In this document: positions 29,461 through 37,516 of the stretch, piece after piece
Layout of the letters: each line of letters starts with the position of its first letter
How positions within the stretch are numbered: the first letter of the stretch is position 1
NCBI GenBank assembly: GCA_006739055.1
Contig: AP019702.1
Location: 620,501-684,500, forward strand
DNA: 64,000 bases
Source of the DNA: Allostella vacuolata
GTDB lineage: Bacteria; Pseudomonadota; Alphaproteobacteria; ATCC43930; Allostellaceae
Direction: 5' to 3'
The notes under the pieces: generated by a model
What the model was told of the DNA's origin: nothing
What the model saw: only the letters and a program-made list of their open reading frames with translations
Databases searched by the model: none
Made by a program: the position numbers and the translations under genes

Positions 29461-30866
29461 TCCCGCCAGCCCTCGGCCACCGGGGCGGCCGCCACCCCCA
29501 TCCGCTCCAGGGCGGCTGCCACCCGCAGGACCGTCGCTTCTTCCCACGGGCGACCGATCAGCTGCACGGCGATCGGCATGCCGTCGCGCGCGATCGGGGC
29601 GGCGACCACGGGCAGCCCGATGAAGGAGATCGGCTGCGTCAGGACGCCCAGGTTGGCGCGCACGGGTACGATGGCGCCGGCCAGCTCCATGGTCTGCTGG
29701 TCGATCGCGGGCGCGGTGCACGGCGTGGCGGCGGCGATCAGCACGTCGACGTCGTGCATCGCCTCGGCCACCTGGCGGCGGAAGACGCCGCGGAAGCGCT
29801 GCGCCGCGCTGACCCAGGCGGCAGGGATGAGGGCGCCCGCCGTCAGGCGGTCCCGCGTCTCCGGGTCGAAGTCGTCGGCGCGGCGGCGCAGCCGGTCGAG
29901 ATGCAGGGCCCCGCCCTCGGCCGCGGTGATGACGTAGGCGGCGGCCCGCGCCCGCCCGGCCTCGGCCAGCGTCACCCGCCGGATGGCACCCAGCGCCGCG
30001 GCGGCGGCATCGACGGCGGCCCGCGCGTCGGGCCCGGCGAACTCGACGAAGTGGCCGTCCAGCACCGCGATGCGCAGCCCGGCGATGTCGCCCAGGGGGG
30101 CGGCCGGCTCCGGCGGCCGGCCGGCCAGGTGCGGGTCCTCGGCATCCGGCCCCTGCATCGCGTCGTAGGCCAGCGCCAGGTCGGTGGCGGACCGGGCAAG
30201 GGGCCCCAGATGGTCGAGTGCGGCCACGAACGGGAACGACCCGCGCCGCGTCAGCCGGCCGAAGGTCGGCTTCAGGCCGAACAGGCCGCACAGCGATGCC
30301 GGCACCCGGATCGAGCCGTTGGTGTCGCTGCCGAGTGCCAGCGGCACCAGCCCGCCGGCGACCGCGCCGCCGCTGCCGCCCGACGAGCCGCCGGTCATCC
30401 GCGCCGGGTCGTGCGGGTTGCGGGTCGGCCCGTAGTGGGCGTTGCGGCCGGTGAAGTCGTAGGCGTACTCGCCCATGCCGAGCGCGCCGACCAGGACGGC
30501 GCCGGCCGCCTCCAGCCGGGCGACCAGCGGCGCGTCGGCGCCGGCCGGGGGCGAATCCGCCTCGATCTTCGACCCCGCCAGCGTCGCCAGCCCGGCCACG
30601 TCGAACAGGTTCTTGACCGCGAACGGCACCCCGGCGAGCGGTCCCGGGTCGCCGCCGGCGGCGACCATGCGGTCGATGGCGGCGGCCTGCCGCCGGGCGC
30701 GCTCGGCGGTGACGGCGGTGAAGGCGTTCAGCACCGGCTGCGCCTCGGCGATGCGGGCCAGCGCCGCCTCGACCACGGCGGACGCGGTGACCGCGCCGGC
30801 GCGCACCGCGGCTGCGATCTCCCCGCAGCCGGCCCGGGCGCCGGTGGCCGGATGGACCGCGCTCAT
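29457..30866 (-). CDS. atzE: AtzE-type amidase (1-carboxybiuret hydrolase family)
   Basis: 469-residue amidase-signature enzyme. Triad residues are Lys85 (FAVKNLFD), Ser161-162 (GGSSGGSGG) and the nucleophile Ser185 (SDTNGSIRVPAS). The stretches MGEYAYDFTGRNAHYGP and GGLVPLALGSDTNGSI match AtzE proteins, which remove ammonia from 1-carboxybiuret in cyanurate breakdown. Upstream and overlapping (ATGA) is a small AtzG-like gene, the partner AtzE needs for assembly. Downstream of the converging dgdR-like gene by a 4-bp overlap. Confidence 0.82.
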   Translation of the reverse strand: MSAVHPATGARAGCGEIAAAVRAGAVTASAVVEAALARIAEAQPVLNAFTAVTAERARRQAAAIDRMVAAGGDPGPLAGVPFAVKNLFDVAGLATLAGSKIEADSPPAGADAPLVARLEAAGAVLVGALGMGEYAYDFTGRNAHYGPTRNPHDPARMTGGSSGGSGGAVAGGLVPLALGSDTNGSIRVPASLCGLFGLKPTFGRLTRRGSFPFVAALDHLGPLARSATDLALAYDAMQGPDAEDPHLAGRPPEPAAPLGDIAGLRIAVLDGHFVEFAGPDARAAVDAAAAALGAIRRVTLAEAGRARAAAYVITAAEGGALHLDRLRRRADDFDPETRDRLTAGALIPAAWVSAAQRFRGVFRRQVAEAMHDVDVLIAAATPCTAPAIDQQTMELAGAIVPVRANLGVLTQPISFIGLPVVAAPIARDGMPIAVQLIGRPWEEATVLRVAAALERMGVAAAPVAEGWRD

Positions 30867-31066
30867 GGCCGGAACACCGGCGCCGGCTCGTCGGCATCGG
30901 TCAGCGGGTGCTGGCCGACCACCGCCGCCAGCCGCTCTGCCAGGGCCAGGTGGTCGAGCACCGCCGGCCAGCGGGCATCCGCGATCGGCAGGTCGAGCAG
31001 GGCGGCCGCCGCCCGGCCGTAGCGGGCGAGCGGGGGCTGGTCGGCGGGTTCGCTAGATGGAAGCAA
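30863..31066 (-). CDS. atzG: AtzG-like small subunit (DUF4089)
   Basis: 67 residues: LARYGRAAAALLDLPIADARWPAVLDHLALAERLAAVVGQHPL then EPAPVFRP, the characteristic DUF4089 ending. In Pseudomonas the AtzG protein forms a heterotetramer with AtzE and stabilises it. The start is a TTG at 31066-31064 with GGAGGG seven bases upstream. The stop overlaps the atzE-type start. A 101-bp palindromic repeat begins 20 bp upstream of the start codon. Confidence 0.8.
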   Translation of the reverse strand: MLPSSEPADQPPLARYGRAAAALLDLPIADARWPAVLDHLALAERLAAVVGQHPLTDADEPAPVFRP

Positions 31067-31085
31067 GGTACGGCCCTCCGGTCGT

Positions 31086-31186
31086 AGCGTCCCTCGACCG
31101 GGCTCGGGATGAGGGACATTTCTCGTGGCACATAGGCTTGTGGAGGAAAGAAACGCGCCTCACCCCGAGCCTGGTCGAGGGGCGCT
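31086..31186. repeat. 101-bp palindromic repeat element, copy 1
   Basis: Outer 29-nt arms (31086-31114 and 31158-31186) are reverse complements with three mismatches. The 43-nt centre contains an imperfect palindrome beginning GCACATAGGCTTGTG. It aligns without gaps to copy 2 once the insertion sequence and one target duplicate are removed from it. It resembles the REP/MITE class of intergenic palindromes and sits between atzG and atzF. No target duplication is evident. Confidence 0.85.
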
Positions 31187-31245
31187 CTGGCCGATGGCCA
31201 ATGCCACCTGCGTCTTCCCGGCGGGGCGGACCAACTGGCGACGAC

Positions 31246-32997
31246 TCATCCCGGAATCTCCTCGGTGGGGGTCACGGATCGGCGCCAGGCGCGCCAGCCG
31301 CCGAAGCGGCTGATGTCGGGGGCGTCGCATTCGCCGCCGGCGGCGCAGACGAAGCCGCGCACCTCCCGGCCGTCGGCGAGTTCCACCAGGCCCAGCGCCA
31401 GGGGCGCCCGGACCTCTTCCAGCAGGCCGGGCAGGGCCGGCTCCGGCACCCGCCAGACCTCGCCCTCGATCGCGGTGCCGCCGCTCGCCACCCGCACCAG
31501 CCCGGGCCGCGGCAGGGTGCCGTCCAGCAGCACCATGCGGTAATGGGCGGCCGTGCGGATCGCGCGCACCGGGACGGCGCCGAGCGCAGCCAGCTGGGCG
31601 CTGCGCGGCTCGCCGCTCAGATGGGCGCCGAACACGGCAATCTCGACCCCGCCCGGCGGCGCGGCGGCGGGGCGCAGGCGGTCGGCCGGCAGGCGGCGGC
31701 CGGTGGCGCCCAGCGGCAGGTCGGCCGCGACGTGCAGCGCCCCGCCCAGTGCTGCCAGCGCCAGGTCGCTGCCGGCCGGCCCGATCAGGGTGACGCCGAC
31801 CGGCAGGCGATTGCGGTGGAAGCCGGTCGGGATGGCCAGCGCGGCCAGGTCGAGCAGGTTGACGAAGTTGGTCCAGGTGCCGAGCGTGGAGTTGCGGGCG
31901 ATCGGGTCGGCCTGCACCTCGGCCACCGACCAGTGGCGCGGCGCGGTCGGCACCACCAGGGCATCGTAGCGGTCCCAGGTCGGCAGCGTCGCCGCGCGCA
32001 GGGCCGCCAGGCGATAGAGGCCGGTGAAGGCGTCGACCGCGGAGCGGTCGCGGCCGCTGCGGACGATGGCGCGGACCGCGGGGTCGCAGTCGTCCCAGTG
32101 CGCCTCGATGAACGGACCGACGGCGGCGGTGCGCTCCGCCACCCAGGGTCCGTCATAGAGCAGGCCAGCGGTCGCCAGGAACGGGGCGTGGTCGATCTCC
32201 TCGATCGTGGCGCCGACGGCGCGCAGCAGGGCCAGGCTGCGGTCCCACCATTCCGGGCCGCCCGCGTCGCCGAACCAGGGCAGGGCGGCCGGGTGCGGCA
32301 CCGCCACCCGCCAGCCGCCGCCCCGCGGCGGGCGCATGGCGAGCGCCCGCGAGAAAGGGTCCGCCGCCGTGGGCCCGGCGGCGATCGCCAGGGCCGCCAG
32401 CGCGTCTGGGACCGTCAGCGCGAAGATCGAGACGCAGTCGAGGCTGCGGCAGGCGGGGACCACGCCGTCGGCCGGGATCAGGCCGCGGCTCGGCTTCAGG
32501 CCGACGATGTTGTTCAGCATCGCCGGGACCCGCCCCGAGCCGGCCGTGTCGGTGCCGAGCGCCACCGGAACCAGGCCGCGCGCGACGGCGACCGCCGACC
32601 CTGAGGAGGACCCGCCCGGGATGCAGGCCGGGTCGAACGGGTTCTCGGGCACGCCGTAGGGGCTGCGGACGCCGACCAGCCCGGTCGCGAACTGGTCGAG
32701 GTTGGTCTTGCCCGCGACCGAGAAGCCGGCGGCCTCCAGCCGCGCCACTGCCGTCGCCGAACGCTCCGGCCGGTAGGCGTAGGCCGGACAGCCGGCGGTG
32801 GTCACCCAGCCGGCCGCGTCGATGTTGTCCTTCACGGCCAGCGGTATGCCGTCGGCCGGACCTTCCGAGCGGGCGATGAAGATCGCCGGGTCGGCCGCCG
32901 CCAGCGCCGCGGCATGGGCGGCGCGCATCGAAGGCGTGGCCGTCCGCCAATCCTCCAGGGTGATGGGGGCGTCGATCATCATGGGCTCTGGCGTCAT
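31246..32997 (-). CDS. atzF: Allophanate hydrolase (AtzF type)
   Basis: 583 residues. The N-terminal amidase domain has Lys56 (AVKDNIDAAG), Ser131 (PGGSSSGSAV) and nucleophile Ser154 (GTDTAGSGRVPA). From about residue 460 a second domain (VEIAVFGAHLSGEPRSAQL...TAIEGEVWRVP) matches the C-terminal allophanate hydrolase domain that finishes conversion of allophanate to ammonia and CO2. It lies upstream of the AtzG/AtzE pair, separated by the repeat element, and diverges from the GntR gene. No urea carboxylase, biuret hydrolase or cyanurate hydrolase is present in the window. Confidence 0.88.
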   Translation of the reverse strand: MTPEPMMIDAPITLEDWRTATPSMRAAHAAALAAADPAIFIARSEGPADGIPLAVKDNIDAAGWVTTAGCPAYAYRPERSATAVARLEAAGFSVAGKTNLDQFATGLVGVRSPYGVPENPFDPACIPGGSSSGSAVAVARGLVPVALGTDTAGSGRVPAMLNNIVGLKPSRGLIPADGVVPACRSLDCVSIFALTVPDALAALAIAAGPTAADPFSRALAMRPPRGGGWRVAVPHPAALPWFGDAGGPEWWDRSLALLRAVGATIEEIDHAPFLATAGLLYDGPWVAERTAAVGPFIEAHWDDCDPAVRAIVRSGRDRSAVDAFTGLYRLAALRAATLPTWDRYDALVVPTAPRHWSVAEVQADPIARNSTLGTWTNFVNLLDLAALAIPTGFHRNRLPVGVTLIGPAGSDLALAALGGALHVAADLPLGATGRRLPADRLRPAAAPPGGVEIAVFGAHLSGEPRSAQLAALGAVPVRAIRTAAHYRMVLLDGTLPRPGLVRVASGGTAIEGEVWRVPEPALPGLLEEVRAPLALGLVELADGREVRGFVCAAGGECDAPDISRFGGWRAWRRSVTPTEEIPG

Positions 32998-33104
32998 GGG
33001 CTCTCGTCCGTCATGGGGAGGGGCGTCAGCACAGGTCGTGCCAGCCGGCCGGGCGGTGGGGCTGGGCCTTGCCGGGGGGCGCGAGTTCGGCCAAAGAGGG
33101 GTCG

Positions 33105-33803
33105 ATGGACGCCGCCCCCCGCAAGATCGCCCTTCCCGGACCGCCGCGAACCCGCGCGGACCGGCTGCGCGAGGACCTGGCCGAGGAGATCCTGTCCGGG
33201 CGGATCGGGCCGGGCGTCCGGCTCGACGAGCAGGGGCTGGCCGACCGTTTCGGCGTATCGCGGACCCCGGTGCGCGAGGCGCTCCGCCAGCTCGCCGCCA
33301 CCGGCCTGGTGGAGGCGCGCCCGCACAAGGGCGTGGTGGTGACGACGCCTTCGCCGGTGGCCCTGGCGGAATCCTTCGAGGTGATGGCCGAGCTGGAAGC
33401 CGCCTGCGCGGCCCTGGCCGCGCGGCGCATGCCGGCCGGCCTGCGGCGCACGCTGGCCCGCGTCCACGGCCGGCTCCGCACCCTGGCCGACGCCGGCGAC
33501 CCCGAGGACTATGCCGCCCTCAATCTCGAATTCCACGACACCATCTGGCAGGGCAGCGGCAATGCCACGCTGGCGGCGATGACCGCCGACGTGCGCCGCC
33601 GGGTCGGGCCGTTCCGCCGCCTGCAGTTCCGGCTCTCCGGCCGTCTCCAGAAGTCGTGGGAAGAGCATGATGCCGTGGTCCGCGCCATCCTGGCCGGCGA
33701 TCCCGAAACCGCGCGGGCGGCGATGCGCGGTCATGTCGGCCTGGTCGGCGACGCGTCGGCCGATCTGGTTCGCCCGGGGGCATTTCTGGCGGCGGCGAAA
33801 TGA
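33105..33803 (+). CDS. GntR-family regulator (FCD type)
   Basis: 232 residues. Winged helix: RADRLREDLAEEILSGRIGPGVRLDEQGLADRFGVSRTPVREALRQLAATGLVEARPHKGVVV. The FCD effector domain contains FHDTIW and HDAVVRAILAGD with metal-ligand His. ATG at 33105 is preceded by agagggg. Placed between the allophanate hydrolase gene (divergent) and the importer operon (downstream), it likely controls both; a dyad right after its stop is a candidate operator. Confidence 0.88.
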   Translation: MDAAPRKIALPGPPRTRADRLREDLAEEILSGRIGPGVRLDEQGLADRFGVSRTPVREALRQLAATGLVEARPHKGVVVTTPSPVALAESFEVMAELEAACAALAARRMPAGLRRTLARVHGRLRTLADAGDPEDYAALNLEFHDTIWQGSGNATLAAMTADVRRRVGPFRRLQFRLSGRLQKSWEEHDAVVRAILAGDPETARAAMRGHVGLVGDASADLVRPGAFLAAAK

Positions 33804-33809
33804 TCATGC

Positions 33810-33823
33810 ATGCAAAATTGCAT
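33810..33823. promoter_or_regulatory. Candidate GntR operator dyad
   Basis: ATGCAAAATTGCAT has perfect 6-bp arms with a 2-bp spacer and continues into ACAA, resembling FCD-type GntR operators. It lies six bases after the gntR stop, in the AT-rich start of the region that controls the importer operon. Confidence 0.5.
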
Positions 33824-33961
33824 ACAAGATAGCCAGAGTTTGTTGATTTGAAATAGGTATTTAGCGGGAAGGCGCCCGCGATTCGGGCAGCTGGTGGGCG
33901 AGGTGCGGGCAGAAGCCCGCGGCGGGGCGCCGAAAATTCCCGGAATCCGGCATTTTTTCGC

Positions 33962-33976
33962 TGGCACGATGCTTGC
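33962..33976 (+). promoter_or_regulatory. Sigma-54 promoter of the importer operon
   Basis: TGGCACGATGCTTGC matches the -24/-12 consensus TGGCACG-N4-TTGC exactly. Transcription would start near 33988, giving a leader of about 30 nt before the ATG at 34017. Sigma-54 promoters require an enhancer-binding activator such as NtrC, which fits an operon beside allophanate and carboxybiuret hydrolases (nitrogen limitation). Confidence 0.72.
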
Positions 33977-33984
33977 GCTTCTTC

Positions 33985-34006
33985 CCGGCGAACGGGCTTT
34001 CGCCGG
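33985..34006 (+). other. Leader hairpin next to the ribosome-binding site
   Basis: CCGGCGAA and TTCGCCGG form a perfect 8-bp stem with a 6-nt loop. The last GG belongs to the GGAGGGGG Shine-Dalgarno run (34005-34012). The hairpin would lie at the extreme 5' end of a transcript from the sigma-54 promoter. Confidence 0.5.
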
Positions 34007-34016
34007 AGGGGGTGCC

Positions 34017-35621
34017 ATGAAGCGTCGCGAGTTCCTGAAGTCCTCGGCCGCGGTCGCGGCCGGTGTCGCGATCGGCGGCGTGCCCTGGAACGGCGCGCTC
34101 GGGCAGGCGCGCAAGGACACGCTGCTCGCCATCTCCGAGAATGGCCCCAACAGCCTGGACATCCACGGCGTCGGCACCAACCGGCCCGGCTACGAGGCGT
34201 CGTGGAACAGCTACGACCGGCTCGTCACCTTCGGGGTCAAGAAGGACGGGCAGGGCAACGACCATTACGACTACACAAAGATCGAGCCGGAACTGGCCGA
34301 GGACTGGACCGTGACCGACGGCTCGGCCACCTTCCGGCTGAAGCGCGGCGCCAAATTCCATGACGGCACGCCCGTCACCGCCGCCGACGTCAAATGGTCG
34401 TTCGACCGGGCGGTGACCGTGGGCGGCTTCCCGACCTTCCAGATGAAGGCGGGCTCGCTCGAGAAGCCGGAACAGTTCGTGGCGGTCGACGACCGCACCT
34501 TCCGCATCGACTTCCTGCGCCGCGACAAGCTGACCATGCCGGACCTGGGCGTGCCGGTGCCGGTGATCATCAATTCCGGGCTGGCCCGCAAGCATGCCAC
34601 CGCCGCCGACCCCTGGGCGATGGACTGGCTGCGCACCAACGAGGCCGGCTCCGGCGCCTACAGGGTGGAGCGGTTCCAGCCCGGCACCGAGCTGGTCTTC
34701 CAGCGCAACGACGACTGGGTCGGCGGGCCGAAGCCGAAGATCCAGCGGGTGGTCTGGCGGGTGGTGCCCCAGGCCGGCAACCGCCGCGCCCTGCTGGAGC
34801 GCGGCGACGCCGACGTCTCGTTCGACCTGCCGAGCAAGGACTTCACCGAGCTGGCGGCGTCCAAGAAGCTGACCATCGTCGGCACCCCGGTCGAGAACGC
34901 GCTGCAGTACATCGCCTTCAACGTCACCCGGCCGCCCTTCGACGACGTCAAGGTGCGCCAGGCGGTGGCCTGGGCGCTGCCCTACCAGGCGATCATGGAT
35001 TCGGTCATGTTCGGCCGCGCCCTGCCGATGTTCGGCGCCGCCAAGCCGGTCGCAGACGCCTCGTGGCCGCAGGCCCACGGCTATGCGACCGACCTGGGGA
35101 AGGCCAAGGCCCTGATGGCCGCCTCGCCCTTCCCGAACGGGTTCGAGACGACCCTGTCCTTCGACCTCGGCCTGGCCGGGGTCAACGAGCCGATCTGCGT
35201 GCTGGTGCAGGAGAGCCTGGCGCGCATCGGCATCAAGCTGACGATCAACAAGATCCCCGGCGCCAACTGGCGCAACGAGCTCCTGAAGAAGCAGCTGCCG
35301 ATGCTGACCAACACCTTCGGCGGCTGGCTCAACTTCCCGGACTATTTCTTCTTCTGGGCCTATCACGGCCAGAACGCGGTGTTCAACACGATGGCCTACC
35401 AGAACCCGCGGATGGACAAGGCGATCGACCTCGCCCGCTTCGCGCCGGACGCCGCGACCTACGAGGCGAGCGTGAAGGAGTTCGTCGGCCTCGCCTTCGA
35501 GGAGGTGCCGCGCATCCCGCTGTTCCAGCCCTACCTCAACGTGGCGATGCAGAAGAACGTCACCGGCTACCGCTACTGGTTCCATCGCCAGCTCGACTAC
35601 CGCCAGCTGGCAAAGGCCTAG
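34017..35621 (+). CDS. ABC transporter substrate-binding protein, family 5, Tat-exported
   Basis: 534 residues. N terminus MKRREFLKSSAAVAAGVAIGG is a twin-arginine signal (RREFLK). The SBP_bac_5 domain contains KRGAKFHDGTPVTAADVKWSFDRA near residue 110. ATG at 34017 has GGAGGGGG upstream; the frame is open earlier but not conserved. First gene of a five-gene importer operon behind a sigma-54 promoter. Given the flanking amidases, a urea- or biuret-like or N-rich heterocycle ligand is possible, but this is inference. Confidence 0.92.
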   Translation: MKRREFLKSSAAVAAGVAIGGVPWNGALGQARKDTLLAISENGPNSLDIHGVGTNRPGYEASWNSYDRLVTFGVKKDGQGNDHYDYTKIEPELAEDWTVTDGSATFRLKRGAKFHDGTPVTAADVKWSFDRAVTVGGFPTFQMKAGSLEKPEQFVAVDDRTFRIDFLRRDKLTMPDLGVPVPVIINSGLARKHATAADPWAMDWLRTNEAGSGAYRVERFQPGTELVFQRNDDWVGGPKPKIQRVVWRVVPQAGNRRALLERGDADVSFDLPSKDFTELAASKKLTIVGTPVENALQYIAFNVTRPPFDDVKVRQAVAWALPYQAIMDSVMFGRALPMFGAAKPVADASWPQAHGYATDLGKAKALMAASPFPNGFETTLSFDLGLAGVNEPICVLVQESLARIGIKLTINKIPGANWRNELLKKQLPMLTNTFGGWLNFPDYFFFWAYHGQNAVFNTMAYQNPRMDKAIDLARFAPDAATYEASVKEFVGLAFEEVPRIPLFQPYLNVAMQKNVTGYRYWFHRQLDYRQLAKA

Positions 35622-35648
35622 GTCCGGGGCGGAACGGGGGACCGCGCG

Positions 35649-36662
35649 ATGCTGGCCATGATCGGTCGACGGCTGCTGGCGGCGCTGCCGTCGATCGCCG
35701 GGGTGATCGTGGTCACCTTCCTGCTGACCCGCCTCTTGCCGGGCGACCCGGCCGCCTATTTCGCCGGGCCGGCCGCCACCCCGCAGGCGATCGAGGAAGT
35801 GCGGGCGCGCCTCGGCCTCGACCGCTCGGTGCCGGCCCAGTTCGTGGGCTATCTGGGCGACCTGGCGCGCGGCGACTTCGGCCTGTCGCTGACGACCGGG
35901 CTGCCGGTCCTGCGCGAGCTGATCAACCGCCTGCCGGCGTCGCTGGAGCTGACGCTCGCCGGACTGCTGTTCGCCGTCGCCGTCGCCGTGCCGCTCGGCA
36001 TCCTGGCGGCGGTCCGGGCGGGGTCCTGGATCGACCATGCGACGCGCATCGTCGCCACCGCCGGGGTCAGCCTGCCGACCTTCTTCACCGGCCTGCTGCT
36101 GGTCCATGTCTTCTATTCGGTGCTGCAGGTCGCGCCGGCGCCGATGGGCCGGCTCGACGTCTTCGCCTCGCCGCCGCCGCACATCACCGGGCTCTACATC
36201 GTCGATGCCCTGCTGACCGGCGACGCCGCGACCGCCTGGGCGGCGCTCGCCCAGCTCGCCCTGCCGGCGCTGACGCTCGGCATCTTCGCGCTCGCCCCGC
36301 TCGCCCGGATGACGCGGGCGGCGATGCTGTCGGCGCTCGGCAGCGACTTCGTGCGCGCCGCCCGCGCCTCGGGCCTGAGCCGCAGCCGGATCGTCTGGGT
36401 CTATGCCTTTCGCAACGCGCTGCTGCCGGTGCTGACCACGCTCGGCATGGTGTTCTCGTTCCTGCTCGGTGCCAACGTGCTGGTGGAGAAGGTCTTCGCC
36501 TGGCCCGGCATCGGCTCCTACGCGATCGAGGCGCTGATCGTCTCCGACTATGCGCCGGTGCAGGGTTTCGTGCTGACCATGGCGCTGCTCTACGTCCTCC
36601 TCAACCTCGTGATCGACATCCTCTACGGCATCGTCGATCCGCGCGTGAAGCTGGAGAGCTGA
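35649..36662 (+). CDS. ABC transporter permease, DppB type
   Basis: 337-residue permease: N-terminal helix IGRRLLAALPSIAGVIVVTFLLTRLLPGDPA, six predicted membrane segments, EAA loop DFVRAARASGLSRSRI...LLPVL, C-terminal VDPRVKLES. Its stop overlaps the next start (TGATG at 36660-36664). Confidence 0.93.
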   Translation: MLAMIGRRLLAALPSIAGVIVVTFLLTRLLPGDPAAYFAGPAATPQAIEEVRARLGLDRSVPAQFVGYLGDLARGDFGLSLTTGLPVLRELINRLPASLELTLAGLLFAVAVAVPLGILAAVRAGSWIDHATRIVATAGVSLPTFFTGLLLVHVFYSVLQVAPAPMGRLDVFASPPPHITGLYIVDALLTGDAATAWAALAQLALPALTLGIFALAPLARMTRAAMLSALGSDFVRAARASGLSRSRIVWVYAFRNALLPVLTTLGMVFSFLLGANVLVEKVFAWPGIGSYAIEALIVSDYAPVQGFVLTMALLYVLLNLVIDILYGIVDPRVKLES

Positions 36663-37516
36663 TGGCCGCCGCCGGCGAGTATGCCCGCCACCTGCGCCAT
36701 GTGGTGACCGAGAACCCGGTCACCGGCGCCGCCTTCGGGCTGTTCGTGCTGCTGGTCCTGACCGCCGTGCTGGGGCCGGTGCTGGCACCCTACGACCCCC
36801 TGCAGAGCAACGCCGCCCATACGCTGGAGGCGCCGTCGGCGCGCCACTGGTTCGGCACCGACCAGCTCGGCCGCGACGTCTTCAGCCGGGTGGTGGTGGC
36901 GACCCGGCTCGACATGACGATCGCCTTCGCCAGCGTCGCCCTGGTCTTCGTCACCGGCACCCTGACCGGGGTCGCGGCCGGCCATTTCGGCGGCTGGGTC
37001 GACCGGCTGGTCGGCCGCGCGTCCGACACCATCATGGCCTTCCCGCTGTTCGTGCTGGCGATGGGCATCGTGGCCGCACTCGGCAACACGGTCACCAACA
37101 TCGTGCTGGCGACGGCGGTGGTGAACTTCCCGCTCTATGTCCGGGTAGCGCGGGCGGAGGCGAACGTGCGCCGCGACGCCGGATTCGTCGAGGCCGCCCG
37201 GATCAGCGGCAACGGCGAGGCCCGGCTGGTGCTGTTCCACATCCTGCCCAACACCCTGCCGATCATGATGGTGCAGGTGTCGCTGACGCTGGGCTACGCC
37301 ATCCTGAACGCGGCCGGCCTGTCCTTCATCGGCCTCGGCGTGCGGCCACCGACGCCGGAATGGGGGATCATGGTCGCCGACGGCGCCAACTACATCCAGT
37401 CCGGCGAGTGGTGGATCGCGCTGTTCCCGGGCCTCGCCCTGATGCTGGCGGTGTTCTGCTTCAACCTGCTGGGCGACGGGCTGCGCGACCTGATCGACCC
37501 GAGGCGCCGGACATGA
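36662..37516 (+). CDS. ABC transporter permease, DppC type
   Basis: 284-residue permease. Family blocks: FGTDQLGRDVFSRVVVATRLDMTIA, RASDTIMAFPLFVLAM, EAA loop GFVEAARISGNGEARL...LPNTLPI, and SFIGLGVRPPTPEWG. Overlaps the ATPase gene downstream by 4 bp (ATGA). Confidence 0.93.
   Translation: MAAAGEYARHLRHVVTENPVTGAAFGLFVLLVLTAVLGPVLAPYDPLQSNAAHTLEAPSARHWFGTDQLGRDVFSRVVVATRLDMTIAFASVALVFVTGTLTGVAAGHFGGWVDRLVGRASDTIMAFPLFVLAMGIVAALGNTVTNIVLATAVVNFPLYVRVARAEANVRRDAGFVEAARISGNGEARLVLFHILPNTLPIMMVQVSLTLGYAILNAAGLSFIGLGVRPPTPEWGIMVADGANYIQSGEWWIALFPGLALMLAVFCFNLLGDGLRDLIDPRRRT

Noticed and set aside
31118-31140. TGGCACATAGGCTTG inside repeat copy 1 as a second sigma-54 site
   Set aside because: Spacing and the -12 element do not fit (CTTG rather than TTGC at the needed distance), and it lies in a degenerate copy of the repeat.
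33861-36182. 773-codon minus-strand open frame opposite the binding-protein/permease genes
   Set aside because: Shadow of well-supported plus-strand genes, no recognisable domain, and it would run through the sigma-54 promoter region.
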